Of a DNA stretch of 15,291 nucleotides, positions 5,916-13,598 are shown in pieces. The first letter of the stretch is position 1, and every line of letters starts with the position of its first letter. A model generated the notes under the pieces. The model had not been told where the DNA came from. It was given only the letters and a program-made list of their open reading frames with translations, and did no database searches. The position numbers were made by a program, and so were the translations under genes. Origin of the DNA: Pseudomonadota bacterium (GTDB lineage: Bacteria; Pseudomonadota; Gammaproteobacteria; Pseudomonadales; Oceanobacteraceae); contig JAEWQT010000188.1 in the NCBI GenBank assembly GCA_023399105.1, forward strand, positions 1 to 15,291, in the 5' to 3' direction.

Positions 5916-6521
5916 TCAACCTCCCTCACCCGCAACCTGACTGCTTTGCCGACGCTGTAAATCGGTTATCCACATCGCCAGCGTGCTGTCACCCTCGCCA
6001 GCGAGCTGCCAGGCGCGCTGGTATTGTTGCAGGGCATTGTTCAGATCCTGCAGATACAGGTCATAGAGAATACCCAGATTAAAGGGAATGTCGGCATCGT
6101 CCGGTGCACAGGTCGCCGCCGTTAAATAGCTCTGTTCGGCGGCGCTGAAATCGCCGTTATGGCGCTGCAGTAACGCCAGGGTTTTCCAGGCCGGGCAATA
6201 ATGTTCATCGAGCTGACGGGATTTTTCCGCCGCCGCCAGACCGGCGGCGTAATCCTGCAGCTGCAGTTGTGCCAGCGCCAGGTTGGTATAAATACCGGCA
6301 AACTCCGCGCCCTGCTCCAGCATGGCCTGCCAGTGAGCAGCCGCTGCTGCCCAGGCGCTGTCCTGCATCAGCACCAGCCCTTGCTGATAACGCTGCTGAA
6401 TATCGGCAGTCAGCGGATCGATGACGTCCGGCACGGCTGGCGGCGCCGGTTGCAGCAGACTGCAACCGCTCAGCCACAGCAGCAGCAATAACGCCGGTGC
6501 TTTAACGGATAGCGTCCACAT
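5916..6521 (-). CDS. TPR lipoprotein, GltE-like
   Basis: The protein has 201 residues. A short signal ends in the lipobox LSGC, so C20 is the likely lipidated residue. Residue Ser21 rather than Asp at +2 suggests outer-membrane sorting. TPR-type helical repeats run from about 40 to 175, the clearest around 105-135 and 143-172 (FNLGILYDLY, then ALQQYQRAW). Two further cysteines, C109 and C138, lie in neighbouring repeats and could pair. TPR lipoproteins next to a motor and an AgmX-type transducer match the GltE position of the Agl/Glt core. It starts inside the end of the 950-residue gene (20-nt overlap), with GGAAAAGG upstream. The last codons (GAG GGA GGT) supply the Shine-Dalgarno of the next gene. 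Protein-protein scaffolding is the inferred role. Confidence 0.85.
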   Translation of the reverse strand: MWTLSVKAPALLLLLWLSGCSLLQPAPPAVPDVIDPLTADIQQRYQQGLVLMQDSAWAAAAAHWQAMLEQGAEFAGIYTNLALAQLQLQDYAAGLAAAEKSRQLDEHYCPAWKTLALLQRHNGDFSAAEQSYLTAATCAPDDADIPFNLGILYDLYLQDLNNALQQYQRAWQLAGEGDSTLAMWITDLQRRQSSQVAGEGG

Positions 6522-9354
6522 AAGCGGCTACCTTTTCCTGTTTGTTGTATTGCCCGGGCATCAGCCCGGACAAGGCGCTGAAACTTTCGCGCACCCAGTT
6601 ATCGTACAGGCCGTCGCGGGTACGGCCGGCATTGGTCTGGTGAATTTCAATGGCCGCCTCATCCAGTGGAAACGCCTGTTCTTCCAGCAGGTACTGATAT
6701 TCCTCCTGCTCCAGCTCATCCAGGCCGGCCGGACGCTCGGAATTCATCAGCGCTTTGCTCATACCGGCGTACAGCTGGCCGAGCCGGAAGGTGGCGGCGG
6801 TGGTAAATTCCTGCACTTCCAGTTTGGCGGCCTGGGTATAGCGTTTCTGGGCAGTTTGCAGCGCTGCATTTTTACGCTGAATGCTGGCCGCCAGCGGCTG
6901 GCTGAGGCGGATTTTCTCGTACCGCAGACGCTCAGCTTCGCCCAACTGAAAGGCGGCACTGGCGGCCAGATAGCGGGAACGGTCAGTCTGCTCCGATCCG
7001 GCGTTGTTGTGCAGCCGGATGATTTTATTCAGCCAGAACTGACGTTTGCTCTCTTCGCCGGCCGCAGCATAGAGCTGATCGAGCTGGTAATGGGCTTCCA
7101 GGGCGGCATCCAGCGGTTGTGGGAACTGGTGTGCGTAATGACGATAGGCCAGCAAGGCCTTCGCATCATCGCCACCGCGCTGGTAATACTGCGCGGTCTG
7201 GTAACAGGCAATGCGTTGCTGCTGCAAGTCGCTGTGGTGGCGGCACCAGTGTTCCAGTTCACCCGCTGCTGCTGTCCAGTCCTGCTGTTCTTCGTAAGCC
7301 GCAATCAATTTGCTGGGAATATCGGCCGTTAACCGATGTTGCGGGTATTGCCGGCGGAACTGCAGCAATACCTGTACCGCTTGCGGGTAATCCGCCATCT
7401 GCATCAGCAAGGTCGCTGCGTCGTATTCGGCGGCGATGCGGCTGTTGCTTTCCGGAATCACGGTAGCCAGCCGCAACCAGTGCTGAACCGCGCTGCGGGG
7501 ATCGCCCTGCTCGCGGCTGTGCAGACCTTGTTGATAAATACTGGCGGCAATTTTTTCGCGCAGTTCTTGCACCTGAGCCGGTTTGGCCTGCTGTTGCAGC
7601 AGTGCCAGCTGCAGCGCCTGTTCGGCTTCGGCAAACTGCCCCAGCGCGAAGCTGGCATGGCCGCGCACCAACGCCGCACCATAACGATATCGGGGGGACA
7701 GATTTTGCCCGACCGCATCGGCCATGCGCGCTGTAACCAGCGCCTGCTCGTATTGCTTATCCTGCAGCAGCATTTCGGCGGTGTTCACCAGCACCGTGCC
7801 ACTGCGCGGGTCCTGCGCGAACTGCTGCACAAACCGCATGGCACTGGCGATGGTAGCCTGGCGCCAGGCGGCCGCCTGGGGCGGCTCCGGACGGTGACGG
7901 TTATAGGCCAGAATGGCGGCATAACCGGCTTCGGCCGCCTGCTCATCGGCGGGATACTGATAGGCCACCGTTTCGTAATGATCGCGGGCGGCAACAAAAT
8001 CCTGCAGTTCAAAGGCCACCTCAGCTAGCAGGAAATGCACCCTGGCAATATCCTCCGCCTGTGGGAAGCTGCGCACGATTTCTTCGTACCAGCGCCGTGC
8101 GGTTTGCAGTTCACGGCTGCGCTCAGCCGCAGGCTTACTCTGCTGGGCCAGCCCGTGATGGAAGCTGGCCAGATCGTGCAGGTAGGTACTCAGGCTGCGG
8201 CTTAAGGCGTTGCGCATCGCTGCATCAGTGTGCTGCTGCCAGTAGGCTGAACCAACCCCGAACAAGTCGTTGTAATAGGCTTTGTGCCGGCGGTTCAGAC
8301 TGGCATAACCGGCGCTGCGATAGCCTTCAATCAGACGCTCATAGTAGGCCGGCGCCCGCCGGTCGAGCGGATAGCGCAGCACGTAAGCACGCAGGGTTGA
8401 GGCGGCACTGCGGTGAAACCCGCGCTGGTAGTAGAGGCTGGCCAGCCGATCGTAGAGCAGATATTCGTAATGACGGACGCCGTGCTGGCTGTAAAAGCGG
8501 GCAATCAGCTCCCAATCGCCGGCTTCGGCGATAATCAGCGCCATGGCTCGCAGAATATCGTCGCGCAGGGCCAGATCCCCGCCGCTGGCCGCTTCCAGGC
8601 GAGCGGCAACGGGAAATTCCTCATCCAGCACCCGGGTAAAGGCCAGCAGGCTGTCATCGTATTGCTGGTGACGGAACAAGGCCCAGCCACGCAGATAACC
8701 GGCGCTGACGTAATAAGGATTGCCGGTTCGGCCAATGGCCACTACCTGTTGGTAGGCTGCTGCCGCCAGCTCGTAATCGCCGCTGTTGTAATACAACTGC
8801 CCCAGACGGAAATGGCTCTCACTGAGATACGATGACTGCGGATGCAGGCGGATCAGATCTTCCAGCGCCGCCATGGCTTTCTGGGGCTGACCATTCAGTA
8901 CGCTGGCCCGGGCCAGCTGGTAACGCACCGCATCGTTGTCGGCCCGTTCCGGGAAATGCTGTAACAGAGTTTCGTAATCACGGATGGCAGAAGCAGGCTC
9001 CGGTTCCGTTTCGCTGCCAGTGCCGGCTGGCAACAGACCATCCTGCTGCAATTCCTGTTGTTGCAGTTTCAGAGCCGCCATGCGCTGCCGTACCCGTACC
9101 TTAATGTCAGCATCATCACTGCTGCTTAAAAAGCGCTCGTAAGCCTGTAACACCTGCTCATGTGATACCGCCATCGGTTCATCCGGCAGAATGCGGATAG
9201 CACTACGCTGACTGCGGGAGTTACCGGGCTGTGCATAACCGGCACCGCCATTGCTGAAGGCCGCCAGGGTTGAGGATGAGGACGGCTGCTTTTCCGCCGC
9301 ACTGCAGCCAATCAGCAGCCAGGGTAACAACAGCAGCAACAAGGATCTTTTCAT
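6502..9354 (-). CDS. Large TPR lipoprotein, GltD-like periplasmic/outer-membrane scaffold
   Basis: This 950-residue protein has signal and lipobox LIGC (C17) with Ser18, again favouring the outer membrane. After a Ser-rich linker (18-55), TPR-like helical repeats cover most of the chain. Clear ones are at about 140-170, 180-207, 215-245, 437-467, 560-590, 640-670 and 716-747. The C-terminus ends in a conserved-looking block (YDNWVRESFSALSGLMP, 917-933). Only two cysteines besides the lipidated one are present, C704 and C717, close together. The ATG overlaps the previous stop (ATGA), with GAGGAG five bases upstream. It is the size and type expected of the large TPR component of the Agl/Glt core. 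It likely holds the outer-membrane side of the complex; a direct partner is not visible. Confidence 0.85.
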   Translation of the reverse strand: MKRSLLLLLLPWLLIGCSAAEKQPSSSSTLAAFSNGGAGYAQPGNSRSQRSAIRILPDEPMAVSHEQVLQAYERFLSSSDDADIKVRVRQRMAALKLQQQELQQDGLLPAGTGSETEPEPASAIRDYETLLQHFPERADNDAVRYQLARASVLNGQPQKAMAALEDLIRLHPQSSYLSESHFRLGQLYYNSGDYELAAAAYQQVVAIGRTGNPYYVSAGYLRGWALFRHQQYDDSLLAFTRVLDEEFPVAARLEAASGGDLALRDDILRAMALIIAEAGDWELIARFYSQHGVRHYEYLLYDRLASLYYQRGFHRSAASTLRAYVLRYPLDRRAPAYYERLIEGYRSAGYASLNRRHKAYYNDLFGVGSAYWQQHTDAAMRNALSRSLSTYLHDLASFHHGLAQQSKPAAERSRELQTARRWYEEIVRSFPQAEDIARVHFLLAEVAFELQDFVAARDHYETVAYQYPADEQAAEAGYAAILAYNRHRPEPPQAAAWRQATIASAMRFVQQFAQDPRSGTVLVNTAEMLLQDKQYEQALVTARMADAVGQNLSPRYRYGAALVRGHASFALGQFAEAEQALQLALLQQQAKPAQVQELREKIAASIYQQGLHSREQGDPRSAVQHWLRLATVIPESNSRIAAEYDAATLLMQMADYPQAVQVLLQFRRQYPQHRLTADIPSKLIAAYEEQQDWTAAAGELEHWCRHHSDLQQQRIACYQTAQYYQRGGDDAKALLAYRHYAHQFPQPLDAALEAHYQLDQLYAAAGEESKRQFWLNKIIRLHNNAGSEQTDRSRYLAASAAFQLGEAERLRYEKIRLSQPLAASIQRKNAALQTAQKRYTQAAKLEVQEFTTAATFRLGQLYAGMSKALMNSERPAGLDELEQEEYQYLLEEQAFPLDEAAIEIHQTNAGRTRDGLYDNWVRESFSALSGLMPGQYNKQEKVAAYVDAIR

Positions 9355-11273
9355 GGCCGCTCCTCTGTCGGACGGTCCGGACTCTCAGCACTGGCATGGA
9401 TGTGCTGCTGCAACGCATTGTCATACAGGCGGGCGATGGCCAGCCGCGCCTGGGCCTGGTAATCCTGCAGCTGGGCTTGCAGTTGCTGCAGGTGTGTCTG
9501 CAGTTGCTGTTGCAGCTGGGCTTTCTGCCGTTGTTGTAGTTGTTGCAGTTGCCGCTGTGCATCCCTGTACTGCTGTTGCAGCGTAGCAATGCGTGGGTCC
9601 AGTCCCTGGCCACGGTTTTTTGACCATTGCAGCGCCAGCCGGCTGTTGTGCAGCTGTTGCTGCAGCTGCCCGACCTGCTGTTGCAGTTGCCACCAATGCT
9701 GACGCACCTGATGGCGTCGCTGTGGCTGTTGCTGGTACAGATTCCACAGCAATACGCCACGGCTGCGCCGCCAGCGTTGCTGATACAGACTCAGGTCACG
9801 GGTCGGTGTGTTGATACGCTGCAGACTGCGGATGTGCGCCACCACCCGCTCCAGTGCCTGTACCTGGGCTGCTTCATGGCCGCTGGCGTAGGCAAATAAC
9901 TGCTGCTCTTCCGCGTCTAAGCGCTGCTGCAGGCGTTCCATACGCTGTTCTGCCTGTTGCAGTTGCTGCTCGGCTTGCTGCAGACGGCTGGCGCCGTTGG
10001 CCCGGGCAAAAGCCGCCCGCCGGTTGTGCAGCGCCCCCTGCCACCACTGCAGTCGTTGTTGCTGCTGGCGGATTTCCTGTTGCAGGGTTTGTGATTCCCG
10101 CCACTGCTGTAACTGATGGCGGAAGCCTGGGGTTACCAGCAGGCCGCTGACATGATGATCCAGCGGCGTCAGCTCCGGCGCTGTCGTCAGTTGATCTTGC
10201 AGCCACTGCTGCAACTGCGCTGGCTGTTGCCAGTATTGCAGTTCATCGAGCATGCCCTGCAAATGCTGATCGACCCGTTCATAACCTTTCAGCGCCTGAG
10301 TATTGGCCTGCATTTGCTCCAGGGTGTAAGGCACGCCCAGTACCGATTCAATCACCGCCGGATGCCAGGGCTGGAAGCGTTGCTGCAACAGCCGCCAGGG
10401 TTGCAGCGCTGGCTGGTACTGTTGTTGCTGCAGCCGCGCCCAGCCAAATTGCAGCAAGGCTGGCGCACTGTAAGGAGAATTCAGCGACACCGCTCGCAGC
10501 CAGCTTTCGGCTTCAGCATAACGGCCGTTTTCAAGGGCATGAATCCCGCCCAACAACAGCATTTTGTCTTTTAACGCCTGACCTTCAGCACTGCCCGGCA
10601 GCAAAGGTAAACTGCTGCTCAGCAGCTGGCGGATATCGGCCAGCGGGGCGTCGTTGAGGATGTAACTGAGTAAGAGATTATGCCGGGCCAGTCCGGCCCA
10701 CAGGTCGTTGCCCTGCATCAGCGCCAGCGTTCGCTGCGCGGCCGTCTGCAAACCAGCTTCCAGCTGGCTGGAAACCTCCATAAACAGCGCTTCCTGGCGA
10801 TACGGTTCGGCCAGCGCCGGGCGTGAGCTCAGCGCCTGGGTTACCGCCTCCGAAGCTTGCTCATAATATCCGGCCGCAAACCAGCGGCGGGCCAGATAAA
10901 ACCAGCTCTGCGCCGGTGCACTGACACCCTGTTGTTGCCAGTTCATATACAGCTGCTCAGCAGCCTCATTCAGCCCCAGCGCCAGCAGCAGGCTGGTTTC
11001 CAGCAGATCGGCATGGCCCTGGTGTTCTGCGCTGAGCTGCGCCCGCAGGGGTGGCAGTACGTTCAGGGCGGCGCGGTAATCCTGGTTCAGATAGTGGTAG
11101 GTAAAACTGCCCCACAACAACCGCTGCTGCGGGGTTTGTGGCTGGGTTTGCCAGTGCCGGGCGGCCTCCGGTAATAACGGCCAGGCGTCATCCGCCTGAA
11201 TCAGGGCAGATCCGCACAGTAACAGCACTGACAGCCACAGACGTCGCATCATCGTTGTGCGTCCGCTGCTCAC
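9351..11273 (-). CDS. Exported TPR plus Q-rich coiled-coil protein, function unknown
   Basis: The 640-residue protein has a signal peptide (hydrophobic core about 12-24, cleavage after IQA at 27). Helical repeats resembling TPRs fill about 30-320. A long, extremely glutamine-rich coiled coil covers about 385-620, with runs such as QQQQ and QLQQLQQRQ. No cysteine is seen in the mature part and no enzyme motif. The start given is GTG, which overlaps the previous stop (GTGA) like the other junctions here. ATG codons at 11252 and 11249 are good alternatives: GGA lies about 9 bases upstream of the first, and the signal peptide would be more canonical. The coiled coil could span the periplasm or bind peptidoglycan-side partners. 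Its position before the two TPR lipoproteins indicates the same complex. Confidence 0.8.
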   Translation of the reverse strand: MSSGRTTMMRRLWLSVLLLCGSALIQADDAWPLLPEAARHWQTQPQTPQQRLLWGSFTYHYLNQDYRAALNVLPPLRAQLSAEHQGHADLLETSLLLALGLNEAAEQLYMNWQQQGVSAPAQSWFYLARRWFAAGYYEQASEAVTQALSSRPALAEPYRQEALFMEVSSQLEAGLQTAAQRTLALMQGNDLWAGLARHNLLLSYILNDAPLADIRQLLSSSLPLLPGSAEGQALKDKMLLLGGIHALENGRYAEAESWLRAVSLNSPYSAPALLQFGWARLQQQQYQPALQPWRLLQQRFQPWHPAVIESVLGVPYTLEQMQANTQALKGYERVDQHLQGMLDELQYWQQPAQLQQWLQDQLTTAPELTPLDHHVSGLLVTPGFRHQLQQWRESQTLQQEIRQQQQRLQWWQGALHNRRAAFARANGASRLQQAEQQLQQAEQRMERLQQRLDAEEQQLFAYASGHEAAQVQALERVVAHIRSLQRINTPTRDLSLYQQRWRRSRGVLLWNLYQQQPQRRHQVRQHWWQLQQQVGQLQQQLHNSRLALQWSKNRGQGLDPRIATLQQQYRDAQRQLQQLQQRQKAQLQQQLQTHLQQLQAQLQDYQAQARLAIARLYDNALQQHIHASAESPDRPTEERP

Positions 11274-11776
11274 CAGGTTTGCAGCTGCAGCTGCGCACGG
11301 CGCTGCGACGGGTTGTCGCTGACCTGCAATTCCAGCAGTAACGGGCCGGTGGATTTTTTAACCACCGGAGTCAGCTGCAGCGTTTGCGGCTGGCCGCTGT
11401 TATCCAGCCCTTTCAGGGTGATCTGCAGGGCATGCTGACCAGGGCCAGCGTCCAGACTGGCCAGCGGCTGCACGGCGCCCATTTTCAGGGCCTGAATCTG
11501 ACGTTCGGTGTAGATATGCAGCACCGGCGGCAGCGTCTCGCTGCGGATTTCCAGCGCCAACGGTTCAAAATATTCGCCGCCCTGCAGCGACAGATACAGA
11601 GCCAGACGGGTGGTGGCCGGACTGAGTAAATCCTGCTCCAGCTGATACAGCTCGCGGTTCAGCTTCAGCACACTCTGCTTAACCTGATTGACCTCCGCCG
11701 CCAGTGCCGCTTCACCAGCCACAGCCGGCAGCGCCAGTAACCACAGGAACAGCACTCGCACAATCGACGTTTTCAT
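11270..11776 (-). CDS. Small exported protein of the family often mislabelled 'AraC family regulator'
   Basis: The protein has 168 residues with a signal peptide (MKTSIVRVLFLWLLALPAVAG). The mature part starts with a helix (VNQVKQSVLKLNRELYQLEQ, mature-side residues about 30-49) followed by a beta-rich domain containing LYLSLQGGEYF and IYTERQIQALKMGAVQ. This pattern (LNRELxxLExxLL..., then YTERxxxALxxGxVQ) recurs from memory in gammaproteobacterial proteins carrying an 'AraC' label, yet there is no helix-turn-helix here and the protein is exported. I chose the ATG at 11776, eight bases after the preceding stop; an upstream ATG at 11824 would place 16 non-signal residues in front and overlap the redoxin gene. 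It probably is a periplasmic subunit of the same complex; its exact role is unknown. Confidence 0.8.
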   Translation of the reverse strand: MKTSIVRVLFLWLLALPAVAGEAALAAEVNQVKQSVLKLNRELYQLEQDLLSPATTRLALYLSLQGGEYFEPLALEIRSETLPPVLHIYTERQIQALKMGAVQPLASLDAGPGQHALQITLKGLDNSGQPQTLQLTPVVKKSTGPLLLELQVSDNPSQRRAQLQLQTW

Positions 11777-11784
11777 AAGCAATC

Positions 11785-12303
11785 TCAGGCCTCCGGGCCA
11801 GCGACAGACAAGCCGTCGAGCCATTGAATCAGAACAGGTTGGGTCAGGTCGGCCAGCTGACGCAGACGACCAGAGATGCGATGGGCCAGCACGCCATCGG
11901 GGTTAATCAGCAAAACCGCCGGAGTGGTGATGGTGGCCAGCGGGTGCGTCCAATCTGACGCTGGCCGCTGTAATACCGGAATATGCAGTTGCGGTGGCTG
12001 ATCCTTACCATCCGCAGTCCAGATCACCCAACTGCGGAGCTGCTGCAACGCAAAGCCGGCCTGCAGGCGCTGCAAAGGCTGTAACGCCGCACCGCAGTCG
12101 TTACAGGGACCGGAAATAATCAACATCAGAGGATGGCCGCGCTGTTCAGTCAGGCGTTGGCCATAAGCGGGAAACGCGGAAGGCAGGGTGAAATCGGGCA
12201 GCCGCTGCCCCACAACCAGAGATTGCGCATAAGCGCCGGAACTGCAACCAAAAATAAGGGCCGCTGCCAGCCAGAGACTGAAAACGCCGGGCAGAAACTG
12301 CAT
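11785..12303 (-). CDS. Exported redoxin / TlpA-like thioredoxin-fold protein
   Basis: The 172-residue protein has a signal peptide with likely cleavage at AYA-Q (residue 26); LIFGC at 16-20 is a poor lipobox. After PDFTLP (36-41) comes the redox motif GPCNDC with C67 and C70, and ITTPAVLLINPDG (125-137) supplies the cis-Pro loop (P128) and the following strand of the thioredoxin fold. The tryptophan that usually precedes CxxC is replaced by Ser-Gly-Pro. It should act as a periplasmic thiol oxidoreductase. The ATG at 12303 is chosen because it gives a clean signal peptide; an upstream in-frame ATG at 12393 would add 30 unlikely residues. It appears to be the first gene of the operon, and could service the cysteine pairs in three downstream proteins. 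Confidence 0.85.
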   Translation of the reverse strand: MQFLPGVFSLWLAAALIFGCSSGAYAQSLVVGQRLPDFTLPSAFPAYGQRLTEQRGHPLMLIISGPCNDCGAALQPLQRLQAGFALQQLRSWVIWTADGKDQPPQLHIPVLQRPASDWTHPLATITTPAVLLINPDGVLAHRISGRLRQLADLTQPVLIQWLDGLSVAGPEA

Positions 12304-12342
12304 GAATGTCGTGCCTGTGTGGTGATCTTTTTTTATTGTTAT

Positions 12343-12358
12343 CCGGCATCCGTGCCGG
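12343..12358. promoter_or_regulatory. Palindrome CCGGCA-TCCG-TGCCGG upstream of the envelope operon
   Basis: Perfect 6-bp arms around a 4-nt centre, 40 bases before the redoxin start. On the minus strand it is followed by ATAACAATAAAAAAAG, not a U-tract, so it is not a terminator for the VWA gene. It could be an operator or an RNA hairpin in the leader. TAACAA (12341-12336) may be the -10; with a 17-bp spacer the palindrome would lie between -35 and -10, but the matching -35 (TGTAAA) is poor. Confidence 0.35.
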
Positions 12359-12370
12359 TTTACATTCTGC

Positions 12371-12403
12371 AACAAAAGGCGCCCCGGAAGCAATCGGTGC
12401 GCC
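12371..12403 (-). terminator. Probable intrinsic terminator of the moxR-VWA transcript
   Basis: On the minus strand GGCGC (12403-12399), one mismatch, CCG, an 8-nt loop, CGG, one mismatch and GCGCC (12382-12378) are followed by TTTTGTT (12377-12371). It begins 10 bases after the VWA stop codon. The internal A-G mismatch and the short U-tract make it weaker than the terminator at 2886-2915. Read-through into the envelope operon is possible. Confidence 0.6.
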
Positions 12404-12412
12404 GCAGCGTTG

Positions 12413-13594
12413 TTACTTACTCAGATATTTCATCGCATCTTCCAACCCCTGCAGGGTCAGCGGATACATTTTGTCCTGCATAATGTCACGGATCATGCCC
12501 AGTGAACCGCCCTGCCCCCAGTAGGATTCCGGTGCCGGATTCAGCCACACAATTTTGCTGAAATGGTCAGTCATGCGCTGCAGCCACACCGCCCCGGCTT
12601 CATCGTTCCAGTGCTCAACACTGCCGCCGACGTGCGATACCTCGTAGGGTGCCATCATGGCGTCACCCACGAAGATAACTTTGTAATCGGGACCGTATTT
12701 ACGCAGGATATCCCAGGTTTCAGTGCGCTGATTCATGCGCCGGATATTGCTCTTCCACACCGACTCGTACAGGCAATTATGGAAATAAAAGGTTTCCATA
12801 TGCTTGAACTCCGTCTTGGTGGCCGAGAACAGCTCTTCGCACACGCGCACGTGCGGATCCATGGAGCCGCCGATATCAAAAAACAGCAGTACCTTTACCG
12901 CATTGTGCCGTTCCGGCACCATTTTGATATCCAGAAAGCCGGCATTACGGGCGGTCGAGGCGATGGTATCGCCCAGATCCAACTCGTCAGCCGCGCCCTG
13001 ACGGGCAAATTTGCGCAACCGCCGCAGTGCCACTTTGATATTGCGGATGCCCAGCTGAATGTTGTCATCCAGGTCTTTGTAGTTGCGCTGCTCCCACACC
13101 TTTACCGCTTTTTTGTGCCGGGATTTACCCTGCTCAATGCGGATGCCTTCGGGGTTATACCCATTGGCACCAAAGGCGGATGTGCCGCCGGTACCGATCA
13201 TTTTGTTACCGCCCTGATGGCGTTTGTGCTGTTCTTCCAGGCGTTTTTTAAATTCGTCCAGAACTTTGTCGAGACCGCCCAGCGCTTCAATTTTGGCCAT
13301 ATCTTCCGGCGACATCAGACGCTCGAATTCTTTGCGCATCCAGTCAGCCGGAATATCGGCCTCGGCCATGCCATCCGGCAGGGTTTCCAGCCCCCGGAAA
13401 TAGCTGGCGAAGGCCTTATCGAACTTATCGTAGTGGCGTTCGTCTTTGACCAGACATAGCCGTGCCAGGGCGTAAAATTCCTCCAGATCGGCAAAGGCGA
13501 CATGGGCTTTTACCGCCTCAACCAGATCCAGATATTCCCGCACCGAGCATGGCACTTTGGCCTGCCGGACCGCCTGAAAGAAATCAATCAGCAT
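12413..13594 (-). CDS. VWA-domain protein, CoxE-like, partner of MoxR
   Basis: The 393-residue protein is soluble and cytoplasmic. The N-terminal part (1-130) is helical; the middle (130-200) is basic and includes a GTGGTSAFGANG glycine-rich loop. A VWA domain starts around residue 232. Its metal site reads DIGGS (D240-S244) instead of the usual DxSxS, so the first Ser is Gly; the rest of the fold continues to VGDAMM (309-314). CoxE-type VWA proteins work with MoxR AAA+ ATPases to mature or remodel client proteins. It follows moxR by four bases, with AAGGG about eight bases before the start. Family assignment is strong; the client is unknown. The large open frame on the opposite strand is a mirror of this gene's codon use. 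Confidence 0.9.
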   Translation of the reverse strand: MLIDFFQAVRQAKVPCSVREYLDLVEAVKAHVAFADLEEFYALARLCLVKDERHYDKFDKAFASYFRGLETLPDGMAEADIPADWMRKEFERLMSPEDMAKIEALGGLDKVLDEFKKRLEEQHKRHQGGNKMIGTGGTSAFGANGYNPEGIRIEQGKSRHKKAVKVWEQRNYKDLDDNIQLGIRNIKVALRRLRKFARQGAADELDLGDTIASTARNAGFLDIKMVPERHNAVKVLLFFDIGGSMDPHVRVCEELFSATKTEFKHMETFYFHNCLYESVWKSNIRRMNQRTETWDILRKYGPDYKVIFVGDAMMAPYEVSHVGGSVEHWNDEAGAVWLQRMTDHFSKIVWLNPAPESYWGQGGSLGMIRDIMQDKMYPLTLQGLEDAMKYLSK

Positions 13595-13598
13595 GGCA

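Noticed and set aside
6421..8028. Long plus-strand frames opposite the 950-residue TPR gene (6421-7332, 7336-8028)
   Set aside because: Shadow frames rich in Q/R/G without start signals; the minus-strand frame has a lipobox, TPRs and a Shine-Dalgarno.
9420..10110. CTG/TTG-rich repetitive stretch considered as a CRISPR or microsatellite array
   Set aside because: There is no regular repeat-spacer unit; it is codon-level repetition of glutamine and leucine within one reading frame.
2928..12303. Claim that the organism glides
   Set aside because: The core genes also occur in non-gliding proteobacteria; none of the myxococcal add-on modules is visible here.
12563..13459. 298-codon open frame on the plus strand opposite the VWA gene
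   Set aside because: It is fully antisense to a gene with clear family motifs, has no ribosome site or recognisable domain, and reflects mirror-frame codon bias.
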